DNA of 64,000 nucleotides from Actinoplanes sp. DH11 (GCF_020873875.1 NZ_JAHWGU010000027.1:1-64000); one strand, 5' to 3'; positions 42,829 to 51,539 are shown, counted from the first letter of the stretch. Program-made: numbers and translations. The notes: a model not told the origin generated them from the sequence alone.

Positions 42829-42994
42829 ACATCCGTTCGAGGGGACTTCACGGCGCCCTCGCCGAGCGCAACCTGGACGCGATCCTGCGCAGGACGCCGG
42901 CGAAAAGTTCCGACCGGGAGTCCTCAAGCGCGGTGGGCGGCACCCGATACGGAACGGCGTCAGCAGCCGCCCCACGGAAGGGACGACACACCCC

Positions 42995-43174
42995 ATGGAG
43001 CAGCACCAGCTTCTCGCCGCGTACCTGCGCAACGTCAGCCGTTCCGACGAAGGCGCGACAGCGGTCGAGTACTCGCTGCTCGCGGCGCTCATCGCGGGCG
43101 CCCTGATCGCGACGATCACGCTGCTGCGCGAGGACATCCAGGCGATGATCGAGCGGCTGACCGCGGTGATCTGA
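42995..43174 (+). CDS. Flp/Fap-type pilin
   Basis: 59 residues, too short for routine calling. It reads MEQHQLLAAYLRNVSRSDE followed by GATAVEYSLLAALIAGALIAT, the Flp pilin processing region in which cleavage precedes a hydrophobic helix with conserved Glu-Tyr. GGAAGGG precedes the ATG. No tad/cpa assembly genes are within the window, so it is an orphan here and would depend on machinery elsewhere. Confidence 0.85.
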   Translation: MEQHQLLAAYLRNVSRSDEGATAVEYSLLAALIAGALIATITLLREDIQAMIERLTAVI

Positions 43175-43199
43175 CCGCGCCGGACCGCAGCTGCGCGGC

Positions 43200-43526
43200 T
43201 CATTCCAGGAACAGATGGTCCAGGCCGATCACGTCGAAGACCCGTCGTACGATGCCGAGCGCGCCCGTCAGCCTGAAGTCCAGGCCGGCGCGCTCGGCTG
43301 CCAGGTAGCCCTCGAGGATCGCGCTTATCGCCTCGGAGTCGATGAACCGCACCTGCCGGAGATCGACCACCAGGCGCGGGCCGGTCGTCTCCCCGGCGGC
43401 GGCGACGAGCGTGTCGCGCAGCTCGTCGCGCGCGCCCATGTCGAGGTCGCCGGCGAGCAGCACCCGGTCGGGCGCCGCGCCGTCCACGGCCGGCGCCCGG
43501 GTGATCGTGAAGTAGTCGTCCGGCAC
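43200..43526 (-). CDS. STAS-domain anti-sigma factor antagonist
   Basis: 108 residues, a single STAS domain. LLAGDLDMGARDELRDTLV and LVVDLRQVRFIDSEAISAILEGY show the family's strand-helix order, and the Ser in FIDSEAIS is the position phosphorylated in SpoIIAA-like antagonists. It should bind an anti-sigma/kinase protein. No partner kinase is nearby. Convergent with the pilin gene, 25 bp away. Confidence 0.88.
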   Translation of the reverse strand: MPDDYFTITRAPAVDGAAPDRVLLAGDLDMGARDELRDTLVAAAGETTGPRLVVDLRQVRFIDSEAISAILEGYLAAERAGLDFRLTGALGIVRRVFDVIGLDHLFLE

Positions 43527-43563
43527 GGTATTTGTCTACCAGCAAACAACGCGTTCGGCATCC

Positions 43564-43602
43564 GGCCGCAGGGGGACGCCCGATCGGCGTCCCCCTGCGG
43601 CC
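43564..43602. terminator. terminator after the M14 carboxypeptidase
   Basis: A perfect 17-bp stem (GGCCGCAGGGGGACGCC with its complement) and a 5-nt loop. The right half of the stem plus GTCACCTCA is duplicated just downstream at 43625-43646, up to the gene's stop codon. Confidence 0.85.
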
Positions 43603-43642
43603 GTCACCTCAAGAACCCGTCGGTGCCCCTGCGGCCGTCACC

Positions 43643-46078
43643 TCAGGACGCCCAGAACAGCGCCCGGCCCAGCTGCGACTGCAGACCCTTGGCGTGCAGC
43701 CGCCAGACCGGATCGGTGCCGATCAGCACCACGTCGTTGCCGGCGGCCGTGGTGCCGCGCACGATCGCGGCCTGCCCGGCCGCCTGGGCCTGACCGCCGG
43801 TGCCGTCCGGCGCCGGTGCCCACCAGCCGGCCAGCAGCGGATCGGCCGCGTACGACTGCTCCACCGTCACGCCCGCACCCAGACCGGTGAACCAGACCGG
43901 CTGCGCGACGAACGAGTGCGGGATCGCGCCGGCGGTCACCGGGCCACCCCGGTTCACCACGTTCACCACACCACTGGCCAGGCCCGGCCCGGCGTGCGCG
44001 GTGACACCGAGCAGCCCGGCCGCGTTGCTGAACGCCGGACCCGCCGTGTCCAGGCCGACCACCCCGCCACCGCGGGCCAGGAACGCGTCGAGCGCCGCCC
44101 GGTTCTCCGCGGTCAGCGTGGCCGGGTTGAGCGTGCCCGCCACCAGCAGCACGTCGACGTCGCCGGTCAGCGTGCCGGCCAGCGTCGCCGGCGTGACCGC
44201 GCGCGCCTCGAAACCGGTGTCCGCCAGGGTGTCCCGGGCCTCCACCCCACCCACGTAACCCACCACGACCTCGTCGAGCAGCGTGCCCGACCAGCGCCGC
44301 GGTGCCCGCTCGAAGCTGACCCGGTGCTCCTTGACCGCGGCACGCACCAGGCGCTCGGCGCCGGCCGACCACGGCACCACCACCGAACCGTCGGCCAGCC
44401 GGTGCACCCGGGCGCCCGCGTCCAGCAGGTCGTTGACCGCCCGCAGATCCGCGGCGTCCTGCACGTCGAGCCGGTAGTCCACCCGCCCGGCCGGGTAGCC
44501 ACCGCGCACCACCCCGTCACGAACCTGCTCCGAGCGCACCCGGGGCAGTTCCTTCCAAAGCGTGTCCACTGTCGCGCCCCAGGTCAGGCCCTGACTCCAG
44601 CCGGCCGGACCGGCGTAGAGGTCGGACACCCGGTCGGTGATGTCGGCGCCCGGTTCCAGCAGCGAGTTCACGATGCCGCGCTTGGGCTGGTGCAGATCGA
44701 CGATGTACGAGCCCGCCGGGTACGAGCGGCCACCGGCACGGAACGGGCGCTCCGCCTGCCGGACCCGGCCACCGCTGCCGATCAGCAGGTCCACCAGTCG
44801 CGCCGCGGCCACCGCCGAGTGCTGGCGGTCGCCGGCCGGGATCACGTAGGAGCGCGGGAACTCCGTGCGGTAGTCGTCCTCCGGCCCCCAGCCGGGCACG
44901 TAACCGTCCGGCACGTCGCGCAGCGGCTCACCGGCCCAGCCCCGGCGGTACACCTCGGCCTGGTCGAAGATCAGCTGGTTGCGGTGCTCCTGGATGTAGT
45001 CGAGCGACTTCTTGATCGCCACCTCGTGCACGTCGGTGTTGATCCCCGAGCGGCGCACCCGCTCCTCGGGCGTGAGGTTGCCGCGCGGATTCAGCGGCGC
45101 CTCGATCGTGTACGGGATGCTGCTCTGCAACAGCGAGAACGACGGCACGTAGATCGGCGGGAAGTCGTCCCAGACCCCCGGTTCGTCGTCGCGGAACGGG
45201 ATCCGGGCGCTCTGCGTCTCCGCGTACCCCAGGTCCTTGAGCCCCTGCTCGATGCCGAGCGCGTTCGGCAGCGCGTGCTTGATGAACAGGTCGTACTCGT
45301 TGTTCACGTTGTGCGGCGGCGTGCTCGGGTGCAGCAGCGTCGGACTGACGTAACCGTGCAGGTCCAGCGTGATGATCGGTTTCACGCCGACCGCGAGCTC
45401 GCGGATCAGGTTCGTCTCCGGCTGACTCACGATGGTCAGGTCGCGGTTCAGGTCGTACCCGTTGCCGTTGGCCCGCGTCCCGGCGATCCGGCCGTCCGGG
45501 TTGGCCGTGACGTTGAAGACGAGCCGGTTGCGGCGCAGCAGTCGTTCGACGGCCGGGTCGGAGCTGGTCGCGTACTCCTCGATGACCCGCAGCGCGGCGT
45601 CGGTGCCCTCCCACTCGTTGCCGTGGATGTTGGCGTTGACGAACAGCGGCGTCTTGTAGTCACGCAGCAACTGCCGGTCGGTCCGGGCCCGCACCGGCTC
45701 GTCCTCGATCAGCCGCTTCCAGCGCTCCTGCCGCTGCGCCTCGGCGCGCGACTCGGGGGCGGTCACGGTGACCACATAGAGGTCGTGCCCAACGGCGGAG
45801 CGGCCGGCCAGCCGGGCGGAGACCCGCTTGCTGGTCCTCTGGAGTGCGTTGAGCTTGGGCGCGATCTCGTCGTACGGGATGACACCGATCGGGATCGACG
45901 CGTCGTCCGGGTTGTCCGGCCAGACCGGAAGCGTGTTCTGGCGGGGGTACCCGGTGACGTCGCCGATCGGGACGGCCTGCGGTGGAACGGGGGGCAGGGC
46001 GTCGGCATGGGCGGGAACGTTCCAGCCGGTGACGACGAGGACGGCTGCCGCGGTGGAGGCGGCGAGTCTTCGCAACAT
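43643..46078 (-). CDS. secreted M14 zinc carboxypeptidase
   Basis: 811 residues. Signal peptide to about residue 25 (LAASTAAAVLVVTGWNVPAHA). The M14 core spans about 70-400: the zinc motif HGNE in NANIHGNEWEG, third ligand His in TLDLHGY, the substrate Arg region NRDLTIVS, and the catalytic Glu in IPYTIEAPLNP. After ~450 comes a long extension rich in strands and a Rossmann-like segment (DVLLVAGTLNPATLTAENRAAL, GGVVGLDTAGPAFSN) without a motif I can place. It should trim C-terminal residues from extracellular proteins or peptides. The upstream region has an AT-rich inverted repeat. Confidence 0.88.
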   Translation of the reverse strand: MLRRLAASTAAAVLVVTGWNVPAHADALPPVPPQAVPIGDVTGYPRQNTLPVWPDNPDDASIPIGVIPYDEIAPKLNALQRTSKRVSARLAGRSAVGHDLYVVTVTAPESRAEAQRQERWKRLIEDEPVRARTDRQLLRDYKTPLFVNANIHGNEWEGTDAALRVIEEYATSSDPAVERLLRRNRLVFNVTANPDGRIAGTRANGNGYDLNRDLTIVSQPETNLIRELAVGVKPIITLDLHGYVSPTLLHPSTPPHNVNNEYDLFIKHALPNALGIEQGLKDLGYAETQSARIPFRDDEPGVWDDFPPIYVPSFSLLQSSIPYTIEAPLNPRGNLTPEERVRRSGINTDVHEVAIKKSLDYIQEHRNQLIFDQAEVYRRGWAGEPLRDVPDGYVPGWGPEDDYRTEFPRSYVIPAGDRQHSAVAAARLVDLLIGSGGRVRQAERPFRAGGRSYPAGSYIVDLHQPKRGIVNSLLEPGADITDRVSDLYAGPAGWSQGLTWGATVDTLWKELPRVRSEQVRDGVVRGGYPAGRVDYRLDVQDAADLRAVNDLLDAGARVHRLADGSVVVPWSAGAERLVRAAVKEHRVSFERAPRRWSGTLLDEVVVGYVGGVEARDTLADTGFEARAVTPATLAGTLTGDVDVLLVAGTLNPATLTAENRAALDAFLARGGGVVGLDTAGPAFSNAAGLLGVTAHAGPGLASGVVNVVNRGGPVTAGAIPHSFVAQPVWFTGLGAGVTVEQSYAADPLLAGWWAPAPDGTGGQAQAAGQAAIVRGTTAAGNDVVLIGTDPVWRLHAKGLQSQLGRALFWAS

Positions 46079-46132
46079 GATCGCGATGGTCGATCGGCGC
46101 GGTCATCGGTGTCAATGTCCAAGCACACATAG

Positions 46133-46149
46133 CCTATCGCTTAGATAGG
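46133..46149. promoter_or_regulatory. inverted repeat in AT-rich promoter region of the M14 gene
   Basis: CCTATC-GCTTA-GATAGG lies about 55-70 bp before the minus-strand ATG, in the most AT-rich stretch nearby (46125-46160). It is a candidate regulator site; the regulator is unknown. Confidence 0.4.
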
Positions 46150-46310
46150 ATATATGATGCGCCGACGGCCGTGGGGGTGACGGCCGTCGGCGGGTTCGTG
46201 GGGCGCTTTGCCGGCGCTTTCGGGCGGCGCTTTCGGGGGCGCTTTCCGGGCGGCGCTTTCCGGGCGGCGCTTTTCAGTGCCTCAGGGGGCGGCGCTTTCG
46301 GCGCCCGGGG

Positions 46311-46553
46311 TCAGCTGTTGAGGAGCAGGGAGGTCAGCAGGACGCCCAGTACAGCGCCGGCGACACCCGCCGCCGCCGCGTACCACCCGAGCGGGCGGTC
46401 ACCGAGGAAACCGCCGACCAGGCCCAGCGCCAGCGCGGCGAGGCCGAACAGCAGCGGCGAGACCAGGAAGGCCAGCACGGCGAAGACGAACGCCAGGATC
46501 GTGCAGACGCGGGCGGGGGTGACGCTGCCGCGGGTACGCGTTGAGTAGGACAT
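46311..46553 (-). CDS. small three-helix membrane protein, unknown function
   Basis: 80 residues from MSYSTRTRGSVTPARV, preceded by GGGGAGGAG. Helices: VCTILAFVFAVLAFLVSPLL, LAALALGLVGGFLG and AAAAGVAGAVLGVLLTSLLL. This resembles the small DUF4190-like actinobacterial membrane proteins, but I cannot assign it firmly. Monocistronic. Between its stop and the M14 gene lie GGCGCTTTCCGG-type short repeats (46195-46290). Confidence 0.65.
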   Translation of the reverse strand: MSYSTRTRGSVTPARVCTILAFVFAVLAFLVSPLLFGLAALALGLVGGFLGDRPLGWYAAAAGVAGAVLGVLLTSLLLNS

Positions 46554-46625
46554 CGTGGGCTCCTCCCCGGACTGACATCGTTGACGTCCGATGTGTACCC
46601 GGGCGGTCGCGCCCCCATGCACGAT

Positions 46626-46934
46626 TCACCCGGTCAGTGCCCGCAACCCGGCCGCCGTCAGCACCCCGATCAGCACCGCCAGCAGCATCGGGACCCGCAG
46701 CAGCCGAGCCACGACCACCGCGAGCAGAGCCGCCGGCACGGTCCAGTCCAGATCCGCCCAGCGCCGCCCCAGCACCTCCACCACGATCAGCCCGGCCAGC
46801 AGGGCCGGTGCCAGCAGTGCGATCACGCCGGTACTCCACGCCGGCAGCTCCCGGTCACCCAGCAGCGCCGGACCGGCCGCCTTCAGCGCGAAACTGCCGG
46901 CGGCCACCGCCACGATCGCGATCCACAACGTCAC
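46626..46934 (-). CDS. azlD: AzlD-family branched-chain amino acid exporter small subunit
   Basis: 102 residues, GTG start overlapping azlC by 4 bp. Four helices (LWIAIVAVAAGSFALKAAGPALLG, VIALLAPALLAGLIVVEVLG, VPAALLAVVVARLLRV, LLAVLIGVLTAAGLRAL) match AzlD in size and pattern. It forms a two-component exporter with AzlC for branched-chain or other amino acids. Confidence 0.85.
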   Translation of the reverse strand: MTLWIAIVAVAAGSFALKAAGPALLGDRELPAWSTGVIALLAPALLAGLIVVEVLGRRWADLDWTVPAALLAVVVARLLRVPMLLAVLIGVLTAAGLRALTG

Positions 46935-47821
46935 GGCCGCGCCTCCTCGACCGGTGCCCGCGAGGCCGGCACCCGGCAGCGCAGACCGACGAACGCACCC
47001 ACGGTGGCGCCGATCAGCGCCACCCCCGCCGGCACCCACCAGAGCAGCCCCGCCGCCACCGCCCCGCCGATCAGCACGGCGAGCAGAGTGCTCCGGGCAA
47101 CCCGCTCCCGGCGCCCGCCGCGCCCTTCCCCGCCGGGCCCTTCGCTACCCGGCCCACTGCGACCTTCGCCGCTCGGCCCGCCGCGTCTGGGCTCATCGCC
47201 GTGTCTGGGCTCATCGCTGCGCCCGCGGCCGTTCCGTCCTGCGCCGGCCGGGTCGCCGCGGGCCGGTTTCAGCTCGTCCAGAAGCAGGACCAGGAAGAAC
47301 GCCGGAAAGACGATGTCCAGCCCGAACCGTTCGACCAGATCGGACGAGGGGGCGCCGAGGACACCGACCGCGGTGCCGGCCACCCACGCCGGCCACTGCA
47401 GGATCGTGGCGCCGAACATCCGCCAGCGGTCGAACCGGCCGCCACCCAGGTGCGCCGCCACCCACGACCCGTCCACCACGGCCTGTCCCTGCAACGCCCG
47501 GCGCACCCGGCCGCCGGACAGGCTCGGCCCCACCGCCAGCCCCATCGGCAGGAACCGCCCGTTGATCAGCAGCGCCGCACCGACCGCCGGTGCCGCTCCC
47601 CCACCGGCCAGGGCGGTCAGCAGCGCGAACTGCGCCGAACCGGAAAAGATCAGAACCGAGGCGACGATCGCAGCGAGCGGGCTCCAGCCCTGTTCCCGCG
47701 CGGTCGCCCCGAACGTGATGGCCAGGACGAACCCGGCCGTGGCAAGCCCGGCACCGACCCGCATCCCACCGAGGAAGCGCTGCCGGGCACGGCCGAGCTC
47801 GCGGTCGTCGCCGGTTTCCAC
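46931..47821 (-). CDS. azlC: AzlC-family exporter large subunit with hydrophilic insertion
   Basis: About 296 residues from the GTG that gives METGDDRELGRARQRF. The AzlC core shows GAGLATAGFVLAITFGATARE, IFSGSAQFALLTALAGG and INGRFLPMGLAVGPSL. Between the fifth and sixth helices lies a ~50-residue Gly/Arg/Glu-rich stretch (GRGRSDEPRHGDEPRRGG and onward) that AzlC proteins normally lack and that looks like an in-frame minisatellite expansion. The start is uncertain by a few codons. Confidence 0.82.
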   Translation of the reverse strand: METGDDRELGRARQRFLGGMRVGAGLATAGFVLAITFGATAREQGWSPLAAIVASVLIFSGSAQFALLTALAGGGAAPAVGAALLINGRFLPMGLAVGPSLSGGRVRRALQGQAVVDGSWVAAHLGGGRFDRWRMFGATILQWPAWVAGTAVGVLGAPSSDLVERFGLDIVFPAFFLVLLLDELKPARGDPAGAGRNGRGRSDEPRHGDEPRRGGPSGEGRSGPGSEGPGGEGRGGRRERVARSTLLAVLIGGAVAAGLLWWVPAGVALIGATVGAFVGLRCRVPASRAPVEEARP

Positions 47822-48081
47822 CCCCACGGCTCCGACCGTACCGACACCCGCCGGATCCGCACCCCGGGAACACACCGGACCATCCGGCTCCGGCAGCCCG
47901 TCGCCCCGCTCAGCCCGTCACCCAGGTCAGCCCATCACCCAGGTCAGCCCATCACCCAGATCAGCCCGTCACCCAGGTCAGCTCCGTTACCCGGCGAGCG
48001 CCGCACCCGGGACCGGCGCCCGCCTCAGCGCCGCGTCCCCCGATTGTGCCCCGATAGCGCCGGACACACCGCCCATGGCGA
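47822..48081. other. gene-free stretch with short TCACCCAGGTCAGCCC repeats
   Basis: No gene is supported. At 47916-47990 a 16-17 bp unit (GTCACCCAGGTCAGCCC and variants) recurs about four times; a related motif reappears at 48355-48435 beside the stop of the WD40 gene. Confidence 0.6.
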
Positions 48082-48162
48082 GATGTCGATCTGCTAGCGC
48101 TACGAAATCGCTGTGATCATGGGGTCGAAACCACGATTTCGCATCGCTAGCAGATCCACAAC
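48082..48162 (+). repeat. 81-bp palindromic stem-loop element, copy 3
   Basis: 30-21-30 geometry with loop core GTGATCATGGGG. Left arm CTACG faces right arm ATGCG, the asymmetry shared with copy 2. Its right flank (ACGCGGACCCA) resembles that of copy 1. The remaining 48163-48401 has no gene. Confidence 0.92.
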
Positions 48163-48401
48163 GCCACGCGGACCCACCACAGCCGACCGCACGTACTCAC
48201 CCGGTGACCGCAACAATGCCGGAGCAAGCAACACCACGCCACCGCGCCGACATCCTGCACGCCATACTCGGCACCGCGCCCATACCAGCACAAAAAGGCG
48301 GAAGCCCGCACTCACTACTCGACAAAACCATAGGGCCACTCCCCGCACGCCTCGGTCACCCAGGTCAGCCTTTACACGCCTCGTCGCCTCGGTCGCCCAG
48401 G

Positions 48402-50753
48402 TCAGCCTTTACACGCCTCGGTCACCCAGGTCAGGCCCTGCACGCCGCCGCGCCCCCAGACGACCAGGGCGGAACCGTCCGGACTCCAGCGGCAGCCCTC
48501 CGGACCGTCCACCACCGGCGTCGCAGCGACCTCGCGCCCGGTCGCGCGTTCGAGCACCCCCAGCCACGGCCCGCGCCGCCACGAGACCCCACGGAATCCC
48601 CCGCGACCACCCGGCACGCCGCCACCATCGCCGGCGCCGCCGCTCTCCTCGTCGCGGTCGTCGCGCCCGTCGCGGCCGTCGCGGTCGTCGCGGTCGTCGC
48701 GGTCGTCGCGGCCGTCAAGCACAGCCAGCCATCGCCCGTCCGCCGATACCGCAGCGGCCCCGGGATCGAGCTCGCCGGCGCATTTCATCTGATCGCCGGC
48801 GGCGGGCTCAGGAAGACGTCCTCCGTCAGCCAATGACCAGAAGCGGACATCACCATCGCTGCCCGGCGAGGATCCCGCGATGGCCCGGGTGGCGAACCAC
48901 CTACCGTCCGCGTCGATCGCCACCTCAGCCACCGGGTCGGCGTGGGCCGGGTCTGCGCCGGGCTCCGCCGGGCACGTCAGGTCGAGGACCACGATGTCGC
49001 TGCCCACGTGAGCGGCCATCCACGAACCGTCGGGTGCGACTGTTCGCCCGGACCAGGCACCGGCCGGGAACCCGTGGCGCCGGGTGCCGGTGAGCGGGTC
49101 CCAGATCCGCATCGGGTACCCGGCGGCCAGCCAGGAGCCGTCGGGCGCGGCGACGAGGCGTACGCCGTACGTCGCGTCCACCGGCAGCACCTGCCGCACG
49201 CTGCCGTCGGCGATGTCGAGCACGGACACCCCCCGATCGTCGTAGGCGGCGGCCACCCACCGATCGGAAACGGTCAGCGCGTGCAGATGGGTGCCGCCGG
49301 GGTGGAGACGCCGGTCGGTGCCGCGCCTCGGGTCGATCACGTGCACGCCGTACGGGCCGGCGGCCACCAGCCGATCGCCATCGGGGGTGACGGTCAGCCG
49401 GGTGATCCTGGGGAGGGGCAGGGCGCGGCGGGGGCGGCCGGTGCGAGCATCGACGATCCGGACCGTACCGTCCTCGCTCGCACTCGCCAGCCAGGAACCG
49501 TCCGGTGCGACGGCGAGCGCGGTGATCGCGGCCCAGTGCGCGGCGATCAGCTGCAGCTGGGCGGCGCCGCCGGTGGTGTCGTGCACGCGTACCTCGCCGC
49601 GATGGTCACCGACCGCGACCCAGCTCCCGTCGGGCGCGGCCACGGCGACGCTGCCGGGGATCTCGGCGCGCACCTCGCGCGCCACCGGGTCGATCACGCT
49701 GACCCGGGTCATCCGGTCGGATCGGACGGTCACCGCCAGCCAGGAGTCGTCCGGTGCCGGGAGCAGGTCGACACTTTTCGCGTACGGCAGCCGGAACTCC
49801 GACCGGCGGCGCCCGGCGAGCGGGTCCCACAGCGTGATGTCGGTGCCACCGTCCACGCCGCCGGTGGTGGCGGTCCACAACCCGCCGCCGGTGACGACCA
49901 GGTCACTGAGCCCATGATCCGCGGACGGGGCGGTCAGCCGGCGAAGCAGGGCGGCACCGAAACGGCCGGGTGCCGGCCAGCGGTTCGACAGGAAGGGCGG
50001 TCCGGGATGGAGCGCCTGCGTCGGCATGCCGAGACGATCGGCGACAAGGGCAGCGAGGGTACGCGCATCGCGTACGCCAGAGAAGTGATCCTCTTCGGCC
50101 AGCAGCCTCCGTGCCAGCGCGCCCACCGCGGGGTCCGCACCGGCCGCCCGGGCGTGCGCAAGGTCGACGGCGAGGCCGGGCGCGCCCTCCTCCGCGAGCC
50201 GCCGGCACACCCACGCGGGATCGGTGACCGGCGGCCCCGCCACAGCAGCCGCCGACCCCGCCGGCGGCGACGCGGGCGCCGGGTCCGTCGAGGCCCAGAC
50301 CACGATGGCGCCGCGGGGCAGCAGGGACACGTGTTCGGTGATCAGAAGCAGACGGCCGCGTTCCGCGTACTCGTCGAACATCGCGGCCTGCTCGGCCGTC
50401 CGCACGCCGTCGACGACGAGCAGCCGGCCCTCGCCTGCGGCGGCCAAGGCGGCGGCGGCGCGGTCCGGCGCCACCGGTTCGGGCGCGGCGTCGCCGTCCC
50501 ATTGTCGCAGCGTGCGGCCGATCCGGAGGGTGAGTTCCGCGGCGGCCGGGGTGTCCGGCCACAGCATCCACGCCGGTGCGGGCGGTGGTGGGCCGAGCGT
50601 GATCCAGCCGATGTCGCGGAATCGGCGGGCGACATCGGGGCGGGTGCAGTGCTCGCGGACCAGGGCGGTGCGCGCCGTTCCGGCTGGGCCGACCAGGCCG
50701 ACCACCCGGGCCGCACCGGTGAGGGCCAGGTCCAGGCGCTCGGTATCGATCAT
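48402..50753 (-). CDS. WD40 repeat protein with degenerate NTPase-like N-terminal domain
   Basis: 783 residues from MIDTERLDLALTGAARVV; the start is inferred from homologous domain onset and lacks a clear ribosome-binding site. Residues 16-30 (VVGLVGPAGTARTAL) occupy a STAND/AAA Walker A position but have Ala27-Arg28 where Gly-Lys is expected. GRLLVVDGV and RLLLITEH look like Walker B and sensor strands. From ~300 to the end come seven or more WD40 blades (VAPDGSWLASASEDGTVRIVDARTG, PDGSWLAAGYPMRIWDP). Between late blades a 9-bp minisatellite writes DDRDDRDGRDGRDD. It is probably a scaffold or sensor that lost ATP hydrolysis (inference). Confidence 0.75.
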   Translation of the reverse strand: MIDTERLDLALTGAARVVGLVGPAGTARTALVREHCTRPDVARRFRDIGWITLGPPPPAPAWMLWPDTPAAAELTLRIGRTLRQWDGDAAPEPVAPDRAAAALAAAGEGRLLVVDGVRTAEQAAMFDEYAERGRLLLITEHVSLLPRGAIVVWASTDPAPASPPAGSAAAVAGPPVTDPAWVCRRLAEEGAPGLAVDLAHARAAGADPAVGALARRLLAEEDHFSGVRDARTLAALVADRLGMPTQALHPGPPFLSNRWPAPGRFGAALLRRLTAPSADHGLSDLVVTGGGLWTATTGGVDGGTDITLWDPLAGRRRSEFRLPYAKSVDLLPAPDDSWLAVTVRSDRMTRVSVIDPVAREVRAEIPGSVAVAAPDGSWVAVGDHRGEVRVHDTTGGAAQLQLIAAHWAAITALAVAPDGSWLASASEDGTVRIVDARTGRPRRALPLPRITRLTVTPDGDRLVAAGPYGVHVIDPRRGTDRRLHPGGTHLHALTVSDRWVAAAYDDRGVSVLDIADGSVRQVLPVDATYGVRLVAAPDGSWLAAGYPMRIWDPLTGTRRHGFPAGAWSGRTVAPDGSWMAAHVGSDIVVLDLTCPAEPGADPAHADPVAEVAIDADGRWFATRAIAGSSPGSDGDVRFWSLADGGRLPEPAAGDQMKCAGELDPGAAAVSADGRWLAVLDGRDDRDDRDDRDGRDGRDDRDEESGGAGDGGGVPGGRGGFRGVSWRRGPWLGVLERATGREVAATPVVDGPEGCRWSPDGSALVVWGRGGVQGLTWVTEACKG

Positions 50754-50799
50754 CGGGGGAACGGTATCCGGCCCGGCCAAGCGATTTTCCACGCCGGCC

Positions 50800-50895
50800 G
50801 GCCGACCACGCCGACGGGCCGGCCACGTCCGGGCCGGCCACGTCCGGGCCGGCCACGTCGAACCGACCACGTCGGGCCGGCCACGTCGGCGATCT
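50800..50895. repeat. 15-bp GGGCCGGCCACGTCC tandem repeat
   Basis: About five imperfect units between the divergent WD40 and the next plus-strand gene. No promoter is visible within them; GGCGCGCTAAAACG at 50918 is the only AT-richer patch. Confidence 0.7.
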
Positions 50896-50946
50896 CACCC
50901 CGCGGGGGTGAAGTCAGGCGCGCTAAAACGCTCCTAGCGTCGCGGC

Positions 50947-51440
50947 ATGGACGCACTGATGAGCTCATTGACCGAATCGGAACTCGTGCTGGTCCGGGAG
51001 ACCGCCCGGAGCGGCTGGCCACTCTTGACGAGGAGGCGCTTATCGAATTGCACACCCGGGTGCGGCGGGCGCGCAACAAGTATGTGAAGGCGTACCGGCG
51101 CCGGGCCGCGGACCGGGTGGCGGAGGCGGGCGGCCGGGGCAAGGCGTACGCGCAGGGTGCGCGGCGGCGGGCGAAAGCCGAGGTGTTCGAGACCGCTCTG
51201 GCCGCGGTGAGCGGGCAGTTGTCGCAGGTGGCGCAGGCGAGCGCGGAACTGTACGCCGCCGAGCGACTCAAGACCGACGCACCGGCCCCGCCGCGGCAGA
51301 AGGCCCCGAAGCAGAAGGCGCAGAAACCGGCACCGCAGCGCACCGACCGCCGTCCGAGCTCACCTGAGCTGCGCAAACGGGCCGCCTCCAGCCGCGCCTC
51401 GGGCAAACGCAAGCAGGCTCGCAAGGACAGCCGCTCTTGA
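50947..51440 (+). pseudogene. small basic helical protein, frameshifted by one base
   Basis: Frame one begins MDALMSSLTESELVLVRETA; after ACCGCCCGGAGCGG (about 51000-51013) the sense continues in the next frame as ERLATLDEEALIELHTRVRRARNKYVKAYRRRAADRVAEAGGRGKA and on to a Lys/Arg/Pro-rich tail ending 51440. Restoring a fourth C in GCCCGG joins them into one ~165-residue protein. ELHTRVRRARNKYVKAYRR is a conserved-looking motif in actinobacterial proteins of unknown role, probably nucleic-acid associated. It could be a real lesion or a homopolymer sequencing error. Confidence 0.75.
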
Positions 51441-51465
51441 CGACCAACTGACGGGCACCTATCTT
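51437..51465 (+). promoter_or_regulatory. promoter of the alpha-amylase gene
   Basis: TTGACG (51437-51442), 17-bp spacer, TATCTT (51460-51465). The leader after it carries two small palindromes, GAAAGTTTC (51484-51492) and TTGCAGCAA (51500-51508), the latter reminiscent of MalR-type sites controlling actinobacterial amylases. Confidence 0.6.
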
Positions 51466-51539
51466 CGGTCGCAAATATTTACAGAAAGTTTCACTCCTGT
51501 TGCAGCAAGAAATCCCCCTCATCCCCCGCAGGAGATTTG

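Noticed and set aside
48100..48348. Small minus-strand frame reading through stem-loop copy 3 (LLAMRNRGFDPMITAIS)
   Set aside because: The same peptide tail arises from the other copies because the arm DNA is repeated; frames differ outside it, so it is a by-product of the repeat.
48942..50946. Upstream part of a long plus-strand frame joining the small gene at 51 kb
   Set aside because: It is antisense to the WD40 gene. Only the 3' part after 50947 encodes a plausible protein, with a frameshift.
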